This document shows, in pieces, positions 1-8,709 of a stretch of DNA of 57,505 nt (its first letter is position 1; each line of letters opens with the position of its first letter). The stretch is from the NCBI RefSeq assembly GCF_900091955.1, contig NZ_FMDF01000078.1, positions 1-57,505 of the forward strand, in the 5' to 3' direction. The stretch is from Streptomyces sp. Ncost-T10-10d. Its GTDB lineage: Bacteria; Actinomycetota; Actinomycetes; Streptomycetales; Streptomycetaceae. Under the pieces are notes generated by a model. That model worked only from the letters and a program-made list of their open reading frames with translations, did no database searches and had not been told where the DNA came from. A program made the position numbers and the translations under genes.

Positions 1-440
1 CCGTCCCGCAAGTCGCCTCCCCCGCCCAGCTGAACGCGGTGATCGAGCAGTGGGACGCAGAGGACGAACAGCGCCGGGTCGGCACCCGACCGCGGCCGGT
101 AAGCGAGTACTTCGCCGTCGAACGGCCGCTGCTGCAGCCGTTACTTACCCAACGAACCCTTCGAGACAGGGCGGCTGTTCAGCCTGCGGGTCGACCACTT
201 CAGTCAGATCAGTGCCCGCACCAACCGCTACTCGGTGCCAGTGAGGTTGGTCGGTCGAACGGTGCGGGCCATACTGCACGCCACCGAGCTCGTGGTCTAC
301 GACGGCCGGCAGGAAGTCGCCCGTCACGAACGGCTTATCGCAAAAGGTCAATCGCGTCTGGAACTGGACCACTACCTGGAAGCCCCGGTCCGCAAGCCGG
401 TCGCCGGCCTCGGTCGCGGCCTACGACCAGCTGCCGAGAT
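1..440 (+). pseudogene. IS21-type transposase (IstA) C-terminal remnant
   Basis: Translation gives the C-terminal part of an IS21 IstA transposase. A first frame holds the stretch IEQWDAEDEQRRVGTR and then EYFAVERPLL. A second frame, from about 155, continues with SLRVDHFSQISARTNRYSVP, LLHATELVVYDGRQEVARHE-like residues and a LELDHYLEA motif. The frame change near 140-155 and the loss of the usual tail after LELDHYLEA show that it is broken. The 5' end lies outside the window. The family identification rests on remembered IstA sequence. Confidence 0.7.
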
Positions 441-483
441 CCCAGCAGCTGGCCGACCACCCTCCTACTCAGGGAGGAATTCC

Positions 484-690
484 GTGACACTCGAACGACA
501 CCGCGGCCTTACCGAACAAGCCTCCGACGCCGCCGTCGACCAGGCATGTCGCATGCTCTGGCTGCCCACAATCCGCGCCCAGTTCTCCGAACTGGCCGAA
601 GCCGCCGCCCGCGACCAGACGTCCCTGCGGGCCTTCGACCTCGATGCCAACCCGAACATCGACGCCCTGGCAACCCGGCGCTCCGCAGCA
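484..690 (+). pseudogene. IS21-type helper ATPase (IstB) N-terminal remnant
   Basis: A GTG at 484, after the ribosome-binding-like AGGGAGGAA, opens a frame reading VTLERHRGLTEQASDAAVDQ and then LWLPTIRAQFSELAEAAARD, the normal start of IstB proteins. It then jumps to AFDLDANPNIDA, which in complete IstB proteins lies well downstream, so an internal piece is missing. The Walker motifs are absent. It directly follows the istA remnant in the usual istA-istB order. Confidence 0.65.
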
Positions 691-721
691 CGCAGCAGAG
701 CAAGCCCCGTCTCCCCCGGCT

Positions 722-1074
722 GACGTAGGTCTGCCGTCACCGCCTGCCATGCAGCCTCATCGTTGTAGTGGATCCTGATGATCAAGGAAGCAAACTGATC
801 GCGTCCGACAACCTCAGGCAACATGTCCGCCCTGTGCCAGTCCTCCCCCGAGGCACCAGGAGCACGTACGTCCAGCAGCGATCCCATCAGGTCGGGATCG
901 AAGAAGCACTTCACGTCATCCCACAGCAGATCAGCCACACCGCCATGCTCCCCGGCCCCCAGCTTCAACGCAGCCCTGTTTCCCTTGACCAAAGACATAA
1001 GGGACTCCCCGACAGATGCAGCCTGGCCCCTCTCGATCTGGCGGAGCAGCACTTTCAGCGGATGGTTCAGCCTC
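722..1074 (-). pseudogene. Remnants of hypothetical proteins (DUF6924-like N-terminus)
   Basis: One open minus-strand frame contains two recognisable pieces. The upstream piece (about 1074-830) has GEHGGVADLLWDDVKCFFDP, resembling a conserved Streptomyces hypothetical protein. The second starts with an ATG at 824 and reads MLPEVVGRDQFASLIIRIHY then NDEAAWQAV, like the N-terminus of DUF6924 proteins. It runs into the IS21 remnant, so neither piece is complete. Both identifications are from memory and tentative. Confidence 0.35.
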
Positions 1075-1121
1075 AGCCGATCCGCCGACCTATTACGCCG
1101 TAATAGGTCGGCGGATCGGCT
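1075..1121. repeat. Dispersed palindrome, copy 1 (22-bp perfect arms)
   Basis: The core CCTATTACGCCGTAATAGG occupies 1089-1107. Here the dyad extends outward to 22 bp per arm (1075-1096 and 1100-1121) with spacer GCC at 1097-1099. The same core recurs three more times in the window, always with GCC on the plus strand. The outer arm bases differ between copies but stay complementary. Confidence 0.9.
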
Positions 1122-1703
1122 GCTGCTCCGGTGAAGCAGCCTTGGCACGCCAACGGATGTCCAAGTCTTGGGCAGAGAGGGCCGACTGCCCCAGTGCGTG
1201 GCCTGCTGCGGAAGATCCGCGCTGCTTGACTTCTGATCCGGCAGGTTCCCAACCAGCCCGACAGCCTTGGCATATACAAAGCATGCAGCAAACCGGCCGT
1301 GACACGATCACCTGCGGTGGCGCGCCATTCCCCGGCGGCCCTTACGTGGAGATTGGCTCCTGTCTTCGACGGAGCGAGGTACAGGAAGTGCAGCACCCGT
1401 TGAGTGCGCAGGCAACAGGCCCAAACGCGTCCGAGTTGTCGCCGGCGGCCAGAGGGACCAGCCGCGACCTACCAAGTTGGACATCCAACTGCCGTGTCGA
1501 GCATGTCCCGCCAGTTGCCCGCCTCCTCGTCGAGGCAGAGTCCGCATCACGATTCTCTGCACGAGGGCAACCGAGGTAGAGGTCGGCGACCCCGTCCCAT
1601 CGGCAGGCTGTGACAGGGAGGAGACTCCCGATGCCTCAGGAGCCGGTGCCCGGAGTCGCCATCGCAGGGCGACAAAGAGGGATGGTGATTGATTCCAAGG
1701 GGT
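1122..1703. other. No gene recognised
   Basis: Both strands contain open frames, but none has a recognisable domain, a convincing ribosome-binding site or a plausible composition. It is probably debris between mobile-element remnants. Confidence 0.5.
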
Positions 1704-1885
1704 TCAGTGATCGTATGTGGTCAGTGCCCGTATGACCGGCTGGCCAGTGTGGTCGTTGCGCCAGATGGCGGCGGTGAGTGCGAGGATGCGCTGCAGGACG
1801 CGGACGGCTACGCCTGCGCGTGTGCGGCCGCGGTGGCGTTCGAGTCGAGTCCGCCCTGAAGGTCTCGTCGATCGACTCGATGACC
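1704..1885 (-). pseudogene. IS982-like transposase C-terminal remnant
   Basis: The minus strand ends in VRVLQRILALTAAIWRNDHT then GQPVIRALTTYDH and a stop at 1704-1706. This matches the conserved tail of IS982-type DDE transposases (usual form: AQRILAL..IWHN...R.L.AYDH). Just upstream, ESIDETF-like residues (usual ESVNDTLK) appear in another frame, so the piece is short and frameshifted. Confidence 0.55.
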
Positions 1886-1988
1886 TGCCGCAGGCTTGAA
1901 CAGCTGTGATCCGGTCCGCCTGGCTTCGCCCTTGCGGGCCGCAGCAGTCGGATGTTCAGCTCGGCCCGAACAGCTGTGGTTCACGCGG

Positions 1989-2096
1989 TGCTCTTTTCGC
2001 GGGGCTGATCTGTGTCAAGCCACCCTGAACGGCTTCCGCTTCAAGCTGTGCGATCTACGCGGGGCCAACCTGAGCGGTGCCTCCTTGCGTGAGTTC
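1989..2096 (+). pseudogene. Pentapeptide-repeat protein fragment
   Basis: About 36 residues reading CSFRGADLCQATLNGFRFKL then CDLRGANLSGASLREF have the A(D/N)LXX periodicity of pentapeptide repeats. Neither an N-terminal start nor a natural C-terminus is visible, and the next palindrome copy follows about 40 bp later. It is probably a remnant of a larger beta-helix protein. Confidence 0.5.
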
Positions 2097-2136
2097 TCCC
2101 TGAGGGCTGCGAAGGGGCTCAAGAGCCAGACCAGAC

Positions 2137-2167
2137 CGCGGACCTATTACGCCGTAATAGGTCCGCG
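2137..2167. repeat. Dispersed palindrome, copy 2 (14-bp arms)
   Basis: The core CCTATTACGCCGTAATAGG lies at 2143-2161, extended to CGCGGA on the left and TCCGCG on the right. Relative to copy 1 the third flanking base pair is G-C instead of C-G, a compensatory change that preserves the dyad. Confidence 0.9.
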
Positions 2168-2763
2168 CCTATGACCACAGCCCCTCTGGCCACGCGGGAG
2201 CGAGTCACATTCTGTGGAACATGGCTGAGGGGGAGCAGGATGTCAGCATGACGAGGCGCGCGGAGTGCGAGCCGCCCCCGCAGAGCCGCTGCTCAAAGCG
2301 CCTGTGCCCGTCGGTGCCCTCAATGCTCCGTATGTCGTCGGCGAACTGCGCAAGCTGCGTGAGGATGCGGAAGACCCGAACGTGGAGCCCATGCCGGCCG
2401 ATGAGAACTCTTCGGTGCGTTGCTGCAGGCCGAGAGACACGTCCAGGTGCTGCGGGAGCAATCCCCCGAGGTTCGGTGTGCCGCAGCCTCGAAGCGCATA
2501 CAGCTGTGGGAGTGCCTGCGTGAGCAGACAGACTTTCACCCGGCGCGTGCGGTGGACGATGTCCGGCAGGCGGGAGTCCAGTGGATCGAGTTGGCCCGCA
2601 CTTGCTGTGGGTGCGCCGAGCGCCGCTTACAACAGAGCGAGGCGGTCGAGGCCGTCGAGCTCACCGGCGAGACTGCTCAGGCGGGCGGCTTGCGCTGGAG
2701 CGAGCCGCGGAGCTCCGTGCGGTTGGAGGCAGGGGCTGGGGGCAGGGTGCGAGGGTGGCGTGC
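2168..2763. other. No gene recognised
   Basis: Long frames are open on both strands because of GC bias. One plus-strand frame (about 2420-2700) reads LQAERHVQVLREQSPEVRCA and may be a decayed coding region, but no family can be named. Confidence 0.4.
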
Positions 2764-3354
2764 ATGGGCAACTCGCGGGCGTATCCGGTCTTCCGTACCA
2801 CCAGCGCCGAAGAGGCCTGGACGCAGGCACTTCGCCTGAACGCTCTGCTGGAGGAGCGGGACGACGAGGTGATCCTGATGGCTGAACTACTGACCGTCGA
2901 GGACGCGCAGCGGATGGCCGCGGCGCTGCCCGGTGCAGGATTCGACTACGCGGGTGCCCGGATGGATCCGGCGACGGGTGACTTCCTGGACTTCGTCTTG
3001 GACATCGGCACCGTGGAGCACTCCGCCCTGGAGGCGGAACTTCCTCTGTCCGTCCTGCACTACGTCGCACCGGGCACCGTGGAGCGCGCGTTCGTGGAAG
3101 CGGTGGGCCGGGGCATCGCCTCGGTCGGCTTGCGCGGCAGGTGGCCCGACGATCCGGAGACGGATTCGTACGGCGTCTCGAAGTACGACGGCGTGGAAGT
3201 CCTCTTCAACTGCGACGACGTGAACTGGTTGCAGCGAACCGATCACCACACCTTGTTCGTTCACGTCGGCAAGTGGGGCGATCTTCCACGAGCCAAGGGC
3301 CTCGCCGAGTATCTCGGCAGCACCGTGCTGGGGGAGGCCCAGCGCGGGTGGTGA
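2764..3354 (+). CDS. Hypothetical protein (196 aa)
   Basis: Starts MGNSRAYPVFRTTSAEEAWT and ends LGEAQRGW. The protein is acidic and soluble, with no signal peptide or membrane segment. I do not recognise the family. The frame is open further upstream, but ATG 2764 is chosen because protein-like composition begins there; the ribosome-binding site (GCGAGGGTGGC) is weak. It lies between the pentapeptide fragment and an IS3 remnant, so it may be cargo of an older insertion. Confidence 0.55.
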   Translation: MGNSRAYPVFRTTSAEEAWTQALRLNALLEERDDEVILMAELLTVEDAQRMAAALPGAGFDYAGARMDPATGDFLDFVLDIGTVEHSALEAELPLSVLHYVAPGTVERAFVEAVGRGIASVGLRGRWPDDPETDSYGVSKYDGVEVLFNCDDVNWLQRTDHHTLFVHVGKWGDLPRAKGLAEYLGSTVLGEAQRGW

Positions 3355-3424
3355 GGCACCGTTTCTCGGCGCGTCCACCTGCCCGGATGAGCACAGACCG
3401 GCTTTCACGTATCCGGCGTCGGCC

Positions 3425-4071
3425 AGGGCTACGGTGCCTGTGTACGCCGACACCTACGGCGTCCCCAGGATCACCGCCGAGCACCGGGAGGAGGGCGAGC
3501 GCGTCAACCACAAGCGGATTGCGCGCGTGATGCGGAGCATCAATCCGGCAGGCGTGCGGCTGCGTCGCAGGCATCGCACCACTGTTGCGGACCCGGTCGC
3601 GACAAAGGCCCCGGACCTGGTCGGCCGAGACTTCACGGCGCCCGAACCGAACACGAAGTACGTGGGTGACATCACCTATCTCCCAGTCGATGGCGGGAAG
3701 TTCCTTTATCTGGCTACCGTCATCGACCTCGCTTCGCGCCGCCTGGCCGGCTGGGCTCTCGCGGAACACATGCGCACCGAGCTCGTCACCGATGCCCTGG
3801 CCGCCGCCGAGCAATGCCGCGGCAGCCTCACCGGAGCGGTCATGCACACCGACCACGGCGCCCAGTACACGAGCCCGGGCTCGCCGACGCCTGCCGGAGA
3901 GTCGGAGAGCCGGCGTCCGGCAGTCCTTGAGCGCGATCGGCTCCAGCGCGGACAACGCCCTTGTCGAGTCCTTCAACACGACGTTCAGGCGGGAGACACT
4001 CCAGGGTCGCAAGAGCTGGTCTTGGCCGCTGCCGTGGAACTGCAGCAGCAATGGACGATGAGTTATGAATG
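3425..4071 (+). pseudogene. IS3-family transposase OrfB remnant
   Basis: The frame from 3434 reads TYGVPRITAEHREEGERVNH, RIARVMRS and then an integrase core with YVGDITYLPVDGGKFLYLAT (first catalytic Asp) and HTDHGAQYTS (second). After that the reading frame changes, and another frame gives RQSLSAIGSSADNALVESFN followed by TTFRRETL, which supplies the DDE glutamate region. The element is frameshifted near 3870-3930 and ends early at the 3' side, so it should not be functional. Confidence 0.75.
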
Positions 4072-4186
4072 ACCTCGCTGTCCGGTCAGCCCTGTCGGCC
4101 ACGGCTTCCACGTGGGACCAGTCGCCCAACCGGAAATCCGTCAGAGCTGCCGCATCGGTCCCCTGCCGCCGACTGCCAGACTCCCC

Positions 4187-4207
4187 ACCTATTACGCCGT
4201 AATAGGT
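4187..4207. repeat. Dispersed palindrome, copy 3
   Basis: ACCTATTACGCCGTAATAGGT with no further arm extension. It is followed by TTCA, as is copy 4, whereas copies 1 and 2 are followed by CGGCG and CCGCG. Confidence 0.9.
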
Positions 4208-4295
4208 TCAGCGCTTGCTTGCTGTGTCCATGGGCGCCTGATGCGAGCCGCGGGGCACCTGACATCGCGGGAGGAGAGCCCAGTGAACTCGGCAG

Positions 4296-4316
4296 ACCTA
4301 TTACGCCGTAATAGGT
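4296..4316. repeat. Dispersed palindrome, copy 4, just past the tnpB stop
   Basis: Same 21-bp dyad as copy 3, located 15-36 bp beyond the 3' end of the minus-strand tnpB-like gene and 109 bp from copy 3. In the direction of tnpB transcription it would form a hairpin in the 3' UTR. It could act as a terminator, as the end structure of an element, or as a protein-binding site. Confidence 0.85.
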
Positions 4317-4331
4317 TCATGAGAACCGTTC

Positions 4332-5927
4332 CTAACCAGTGTGCATGAGTGAGTCCTGGACCCACTGCTGCGTTCTGGGCGCATCCCGAACGGTGTTGGA
4401 TGCACTCGGTCCCCGCTTTCGCTTCCCGTTCGGTGACGGCCCTCCGGGGAGCCGGTCCGTTGCGGGTGGGCGGATTCCGTCACGTCCTCGGGTGCCTGGT
4501 GGGGCCTGGGCGGTCCGATGCCCCGCACGATCGCTCCGGTCGTGTGGGGGCGGTGCCGTCCGACGCCGGATGGGGTGTCCGAGGGCGCGTCGTCCGATCG
4601 CGATGCCGGCGGCATCGTGACGGGACATGGTGCGGTGCGGGGTGGCCAGTGGTTTCTGCCAGTGCTGGGCACCCCACAGGGAGGTGTAGGCGGGGTCGAT
4701 CGCGACAATGCTCAGGCCCTGTTCGGCGGCCATGGAGACCAGCCGGGCCTTGAGTCTGCCGGTCGGGATGCCGGAGATCAGCTGCCTGAACCGTTTCCGG
4801 CGGCCGTGTTTCTCGCGGGTCTTCTCGGTGGTGAAGTCGAGGTCCTCGATGGCGATCGCGGTGGCACCGGTCTGCTTGGCCCAGCGGATCAGGCGGGTCA
4901 GCGCGTGGCGGATCTGTGCGTCGCGGTGGGCGGCGGTGCCGGACAGGTCGTAGCCGAAGCGGTGCGGGTCGCCGATGGGGTTGCCGTGTGGGTCGAGGTG
5001 GTAGGCGGCGAAGTGGTCGGCGTTGGTGTCGACGCCGACCACGCCCCGGGCGCGGGCCGTCTCCAGCGGGATGGTCTGGACGGTGGGGCGCTGCCAGGAC
5101 GCGGTGAGGTACCAGCGGCCGCGGTCGGTGTCGAGGTGGATGCGGTAGGCGACGGCCCGGTTCGCGGCGATGCGGTCGGCCCACTCCTGACCTCGGTGCG
5201 CGAACGCCACGGTGGAGGTGAGGGTGTACCGGCCGTGCCGGGCGTTGGGCAGGTGGGCGAGCGGGGCGGGCAGCCTGATGGACACTTCACCGTCCCGGGT
5301 GACGCGGATCGTCTCGTTCCCGAACCGCTTCCCCGACTCACCGTCGGCGGCGATGAACCAGCGCTCCGCCTCCCAGCGCTCCCGCCACTGGCCTTCGGTG
5401 AGGTGGGCGTCGGCGAGGTGGTGGCGGGTGTTGAGGAGACGCTTGCTGCCCCGTACGACCCGCACCTGTCCAGGCTGCCGGTCACGGACCGCGGCATCGT
5501 GCCGGGCTTCCAGCGCGGCGAGGCGGCGGGACTTGCGGAACCACTCGCCCTTGGAGCGGTAGCCGCCCGCGGCCCGCTTCGTCCCGGGTTCCCCGATCGG
5601 GAGGGACAGGCGGTGCCGCAGCGTCCTGATCCCGGATTCCAGCGTCTGGATGTGCGCGGCCTGGCAACGCCGGGCCAGCGCCCACTGATCGTGCGTGGCC
5701 TTGGTGATCGCACCCGCGATCCGCGACGACGACAACACCGTCAGGTCCCGCTTGCACGACGCCCAGGTGTCCGCGCCGTGCTCCAGAGCATCCGCACAGC
5801 GGGCCCTGAGATCACGCGAAGCCAGCCGACCCTGATGCTCACCGACCAAGCGGAGCACATTCTCGTCCTGGGGCGTGAGGTGCTTCAGACGGTCCCGGAC
5901 CGCCACCCCGCAAGGCCCCGGCACCAT
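4332..5927 (-). CDS. TnpB-related protein lacking the zinc finger
   Basis: A 531-residue protein with a RuvC-like nuclease core of the IS200/IS605 TnpB superfamily. RuvC-I is GVVGVDTNADH (D300), RuvC-II is AIAIEDLDF (E361) and RuvC-III is SRHDAAGIAIGRR (D438), so all three acidic residues are present. Between AYTSLWG and SRHDAAG, where TnpB normally has four cysteines, there are none. Known TnpB proteins are RNA-guided nucleases whose guide RNA overlaps the 3' end of the gene; whether that holds here is unknown. No TnpA is visible. The start MVPGPCG at 5927 is uncertain because the frame is open to 6065. It is divergent from parA. Confidence 0.75.
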   Translation of the reverse strand: MVPGPCGVAVRDRLKHLTPQDENVLRLVGEHQGRLASRDLRARCADALEHGADTWASCKRDLTVLSSSRIAGAITKATHDQWALARRCQAAHIQTLESGIRTLRHRLSLPIGEPGTKRAAGGYRSKGEWFRKSRRLAALEARHDAAVRDRQPGQVRVVRGSKRLLNTRHHLADAHLTEGQWRERWEAERWFIAADGESGKRFGNETIRVTRDGEVSIRLPAPLAHLPNARHGRYTLTSTVAFAHRGQEWADRIAANRAVAYRIHLDTDRGRWYLTASWQRPTVQTIPLETARARGVVGVDTNADHFAAYHLDPHGNPIGDPHRFGYDLSGTAAHRDAQIRHALTRLIRWAKQTGATAIAIEDLDFTTEKTREKHGRRKRFRQLISGIPTGRLKARLVSMAAEQGLSIVAIDPAYTSLWGAQHWQKPLATPHRTMSRHDAAGIAIGRRALGHPIRRRTAPPPHDRSDRAGHRTAQAPPGTRGRDGIRPPATDRLPGGPSPNGKRKRGPSASNTVRDAPRTQQWVQDSLMHTG

Positions 5928-6139
5928 GAACGGTGCCGCCAACTCCCGCAAACCACCCACCACAACACCCCCTCCCACCCAGCCCGACGAGCAGCAGCCG
6001 TCAAGGTCACCCATTCGGCTCCGGAACCTCTGTTCCCACCCCGCGAACCCACCGACAGGACCCACTCCCGCTCACCACCCACTTCAGTGCAGCAAACAGG
6101 CAACAGCTCGCAACCCCTTCCAGAGACGTAGTTGAACTA

Positions 6140-6178
6140 ACTAACGTGTCGGTGCAACTGACGATCTAGAACGTTAGT
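6140..6178. promoter_or_regulatory. Inverted repeat in front of parA (candidate autoregulatory operator)
   Basis: ACTAACGT (6140-6147) and ACGTTAGT (6171-6178) form an 8-bp dyad 12 bp upstream of the parA start, in locally AT-rich sequence. An extra AACTAACTAACG stretch on the left gives a repeated half-site. ParA proteins with an N-terminal DNA-binding domain commonly repress their own operon, so this is the natural operator candidate. Confidence 0.55.
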
Positions 6179-6189
6179 AAGGTAGTGCC

Positions 6190-7455
6190 ATGAGTATGTC
6201 AGCCACCTCGAACGACAGAGTCAAGGTCGTCTCCAAACTGCCGGGATGGCTCCGGCAGAACCTCAAGGTCAGAACTGCCCAGTTGGGCATCGAGATCCAG
6301 ACCGCCGTGGAGCAGGGCCTCGCCGCTTGGTGCGATCTCGCCTCAGCGACTGCTTCGGTCGACACTGCTGGGGCCGAGTCTTTCTCCACCTTCCTGCCGC
6401 CGGGGCAGTGGGAGGAGTTCCGAAGGATCGCGGAGGACCGACGTGTCTCCCTGATCCAAGGACTTGCCCAGTCCGTCCAGCTCTGGCTCGACACCCACCC
6501 GACGCCTGATGTCCATCGTCCTGAGATCACCCGCCGCATCGTCGTTTGCAACCAGAAGGGTGGGGTGGGCAAGACCGCGATCACCGCCGGAGTGGGGGAG
6601 GCACTGTCGGAGGACCGCAACCGTCTGTTCCCCGTGCGGGTCGCCAAAGCTCTGGCCACCGCCCTTCGTGCCGGCGACTCGCAGGGCGACGCCCCCGAGA
6701 AAGGCAACGACCCGCTCGACGTCGAGAAGTTGCCCGGCCCCGGACTCCGCGTCCTGTTGGTCGACTTCGACCCGCAGTGCCACCTCACCAACCAACTGGG
6801 TGCGGCACCCCTGACGATGAACGGTGACAGCCTCACCAACCACATGGCCGGCGACCCGAAGGGCGAGCTGCAAGACCTGATCGTCTCCGTGGACGAGGAG
6901 CACTTCGGAGGGCGGCTGCATCTGCTGCCCGCCTGCCATGACGCCTTCCTCCTGGACGTCCGTCTGTCCGCGGTGCGCGCTCGTGAGGCCGCCCTGGAGC
7001 GGGCCTTGATGCCACTTGAAGCCGATTACGACGTCATCATCGTCGACTGCCCGCCCAGCCTCGGCCTCAGCATGGATGCCGCCGCCTACTACGGGCGTCG
7101 GCGCGACGGTGAAAGGCCAGGCCAGTCCGGAGCCCTCATCGTTGTTCAGGCCGAAGACAGCTCCGCCGACGCCTACGACTTGCTGACGAACCAGATCGAG
7201 GATCTCCGTAACGACCTCGCCCTCGACATCGACTACCTGGGCATTGTCGTCAACCTCTACGACAGCCGACGGGGATACATCGCCACCTCGTCCCTGCAGG
7301 GATGGATTGACATAAAGGATCCCAAGGTCGTCGGTCTCATCAACGATCTCAAGGAACAGAAGGAGGCCGTCCGTATGAAGCAGCCTCTGCTGAGTTACGC
7401 GCCTTCTTCACAGCAGGCCGTTGCCATGCGCGCACTGGCTCAGGAGATCTCATGA
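6190..7455 (+). CDS. parA: ParA-type partition ATPase with tandem N-terminal RHH repeats
   Basis: A 421-residue deviant-Walker ATPase for DNA segregation. The P-loop is NQKGGVGKT (121-129), and VLLVDFDPQ and VIIVDCPPS follow as the A' and B motifs. The first 105 residues hold two similar ribbon-helix-helix-like units: KVVSKLPGWLRQNLKVRTAQ (12-31) with its second helix to about 48, and FSTFLPPGQWEEFRRIAEDR (65-84) with its second helix to about 101. Such domains usually bind operators, which fits the dyad upstream. Ribosome-binding site TAAGGTAG precedes ATG 6190. The stop overlaps the parB start (ATGA), so the two genes are translationally coupled. Confidence 0.88.
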   Translation: MSMSATSNDRVKVVSKLPGWLRQNLKVRTAQLGIEIQTAVEQGLAAWCDLASATASVDTAGAESFSTFLPPGQWEEFRRIAEDRRVSLIQGLAQSVQLWLDTHPTPDVHRPEITRRIVVCNQKGGVGKTAITAGVGEALSEDRNRLFPVRVAKALATALRAGDSQGDAPEKGNDPLDVEKLPGPGLRVLLVDFDPQCHLTNQLGAAPLTMNGDSLTNHMAGDPKGELQDLIVSVDEEHFGGRLHLLPACHDAFLLDVRLSAVRAREAALERALMPLEADYDVIIVDCPPSLGLSMDAAAYYGRRRDGERPGQSGALIVVQAEDSSADAYDLLTNQIEDLRNDLALDIDYLGIVVNLYDSRRGYIATSSLQGWIDIKDPKVVGLINDLKEQKEAVRMKQPLLSYAPSSQQAVAMRALAQEIS

Positions 7456-8657
7456 GTAAGGCCGACCAGTTGGGGAACGGACGCTTCGGGGGGAGTGCCC
7501 GACCTGTCAGCGCCCGTCGTACCGCCATCGGAGTCGCTACCGGTGTTCCGACCGCAGGGGTAGCTCCTCCGACCCGACTCCCGGTCGTGCGGATCAGTCC
7601 CAACCCGGAGAACCCACGCACCAACCTGGGCGACCTCACCGACCTCGTCGGCAGCCTCAAGGAACATGGCCAGAAGCAGGCTGTCACGGTCATGAACCGT
7701 GACGCCTACGTCAAGGCCAACCCGTCGCGCTCCGGCGATCTCGAGCCCGACACCACCCATGTCGTCGTGGACGGCAGCAGTCGACTGGCGGCCGCTCGTG
7801 AGGCAGGCCTCACTCACCTCAACGTCATGGTCGACGACGAGCAGGGGAGTGACGGCGACGCCATCCTTGAGTCCGCGCTGGTTGCCAACATCCATCGCAA
7901 CGACCTCGACCCCCTGGATGAGGCACATGCTCTGCAACGCCTGCTCGCCCTTCATGGCTCGCAGGTCAAGCTGGCCAAGCGGCTGAGCAAGTCACAGGGC
8001 TGGGTGTCCCAGCGAATCGCTCTGCTCAACCTGACTCCCGAACTTCAGGCAGTCGTCGGGCAAGAGCCTGTCGAACTTCTGCGCTCGGTCGCCAAGGCAC
8101 CGCAGGAGCGCCAGCAGGCCGTGCTCCAGGAACTCAAAGAGGAACGAGCACGCAAGGAGGCCGAGCGACGGACACCTCCACCGGTCGTACCCTCTGAGAG
8201 GCCCGCGCCGGAAGACGCACCCCTATCAGCCCCCTCCTCGATCGTCGAAGACCAGGGTCCAGAGGGCGACGCGGTCACTCAACCGGCTGCGACCGTTCCG
8301 CCGACCCGCGCGCCCCAGCGCGAGGCGCGAGGCAGTTCGTCCCGCGGCGATGAAGCGAAGTCCCTGACAAGGACAGGCGCAGGCACGGCTCTCGACGAGC
8401 CTGCGCAGGCCGCTGTGGCCGAGCGGGCTGAGACAGTGCCCGATCCCCGAGCCGCCGGGGGAGAGGTGCCAGATGTTGCACACACCGATCAGGGCAAGCC
8501 CGAATCGAGGACCACTCGGCAGCTGCCGTACGACGACGGCGCGTTCATCGCCATGCATCTCATTCAGGAAATGAGCGCTACCGAGTTCGACAGGATGCTC
8601 AGCATCCTCAACAAGCATCAGAGCGAGCGTGGCGGGACTCGAACCAGCGCTCACTGA
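7452..8657 (+). CDS. parB: ParB-type partition protein
   Basis: A 401-residue centromere-binding partner of ParA. After a basic N-terminus, the ParB/Srx-like N-terminal domain (residues about 40-155) has ISPNPENPRTNLGDL, a nucleotide-pocket-like VVDGSSRLAAAREAGL and ESALVANIHRNDLDPLDEAH. A helix-turn-helix follows with LAKRLSKSQGWVSQRIALLN. The middle is a charged helical linker, and the C-terminus (FIAMHLIQEMSATEFDRMLS) may be the dimerisation domain. In known ParB proteins the N-terminal domain binds CTP. The start overlaps the parA stop. Confidence 0.88.
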   Translation: MSKADQLGNGRFGGSARPVSARRTAIGVATGVPTAGVAPPTRLPVVRISPNPENPRTNLGDLTDLVGSLKEHGQKQAVTVMNRDAYVKANPSRSGDLEPDTTHVVVDGSSRLAAAREAGLTHLNVMVDDEQGSDGDAILESALVANIHRNDLDPLDEAHALQRLLALHGSQVKLAKRLSKSQGWVSQRIALLNLTPELQAVVGQEPVELLRSVAKAPQERQQAVLQELKEERARKEAERRTPPPVVPSERPAPEDAPLSAPSSIVEDQGPEGDAVTQPAATVPPTRAPQREARGSSSRGDEAKSLTRTGAGTALDEPAQAAVAERAETVPDPRAAGGEVPDVAHTDQGKPESRTTRQLPYDDGAFIAMHLIQEMSATEFDRMLSILNKHQSERGGTRTSAH

Positions 8658-8663
8658 ATGACT

Positions 8664-8709
8664 ACGCCTGTGGCCGGTGCGAAGTGATGCTTGTGCCGGC
8701 CACAGGCGT
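8664..8709 (+). terminator. Terminator hairpin after parB
   Basis: Perfect 14-bp arms ACGCCTGTGGCCGG (8664-8677) and CCGGCCACAGGCGT (8696-8709) with an 18-nt loop, 6 nt after the parB stop. A short T-rich tail (TTTCTTG) follows. Confidence 0.75.

Noticed and set aside
1075..4316. Reading the four palindromes as a CRISPR array
   Set aside because: Spacing is irregular (1054, 2045 and 109 bp), there are only four units, and no cas genes are present.
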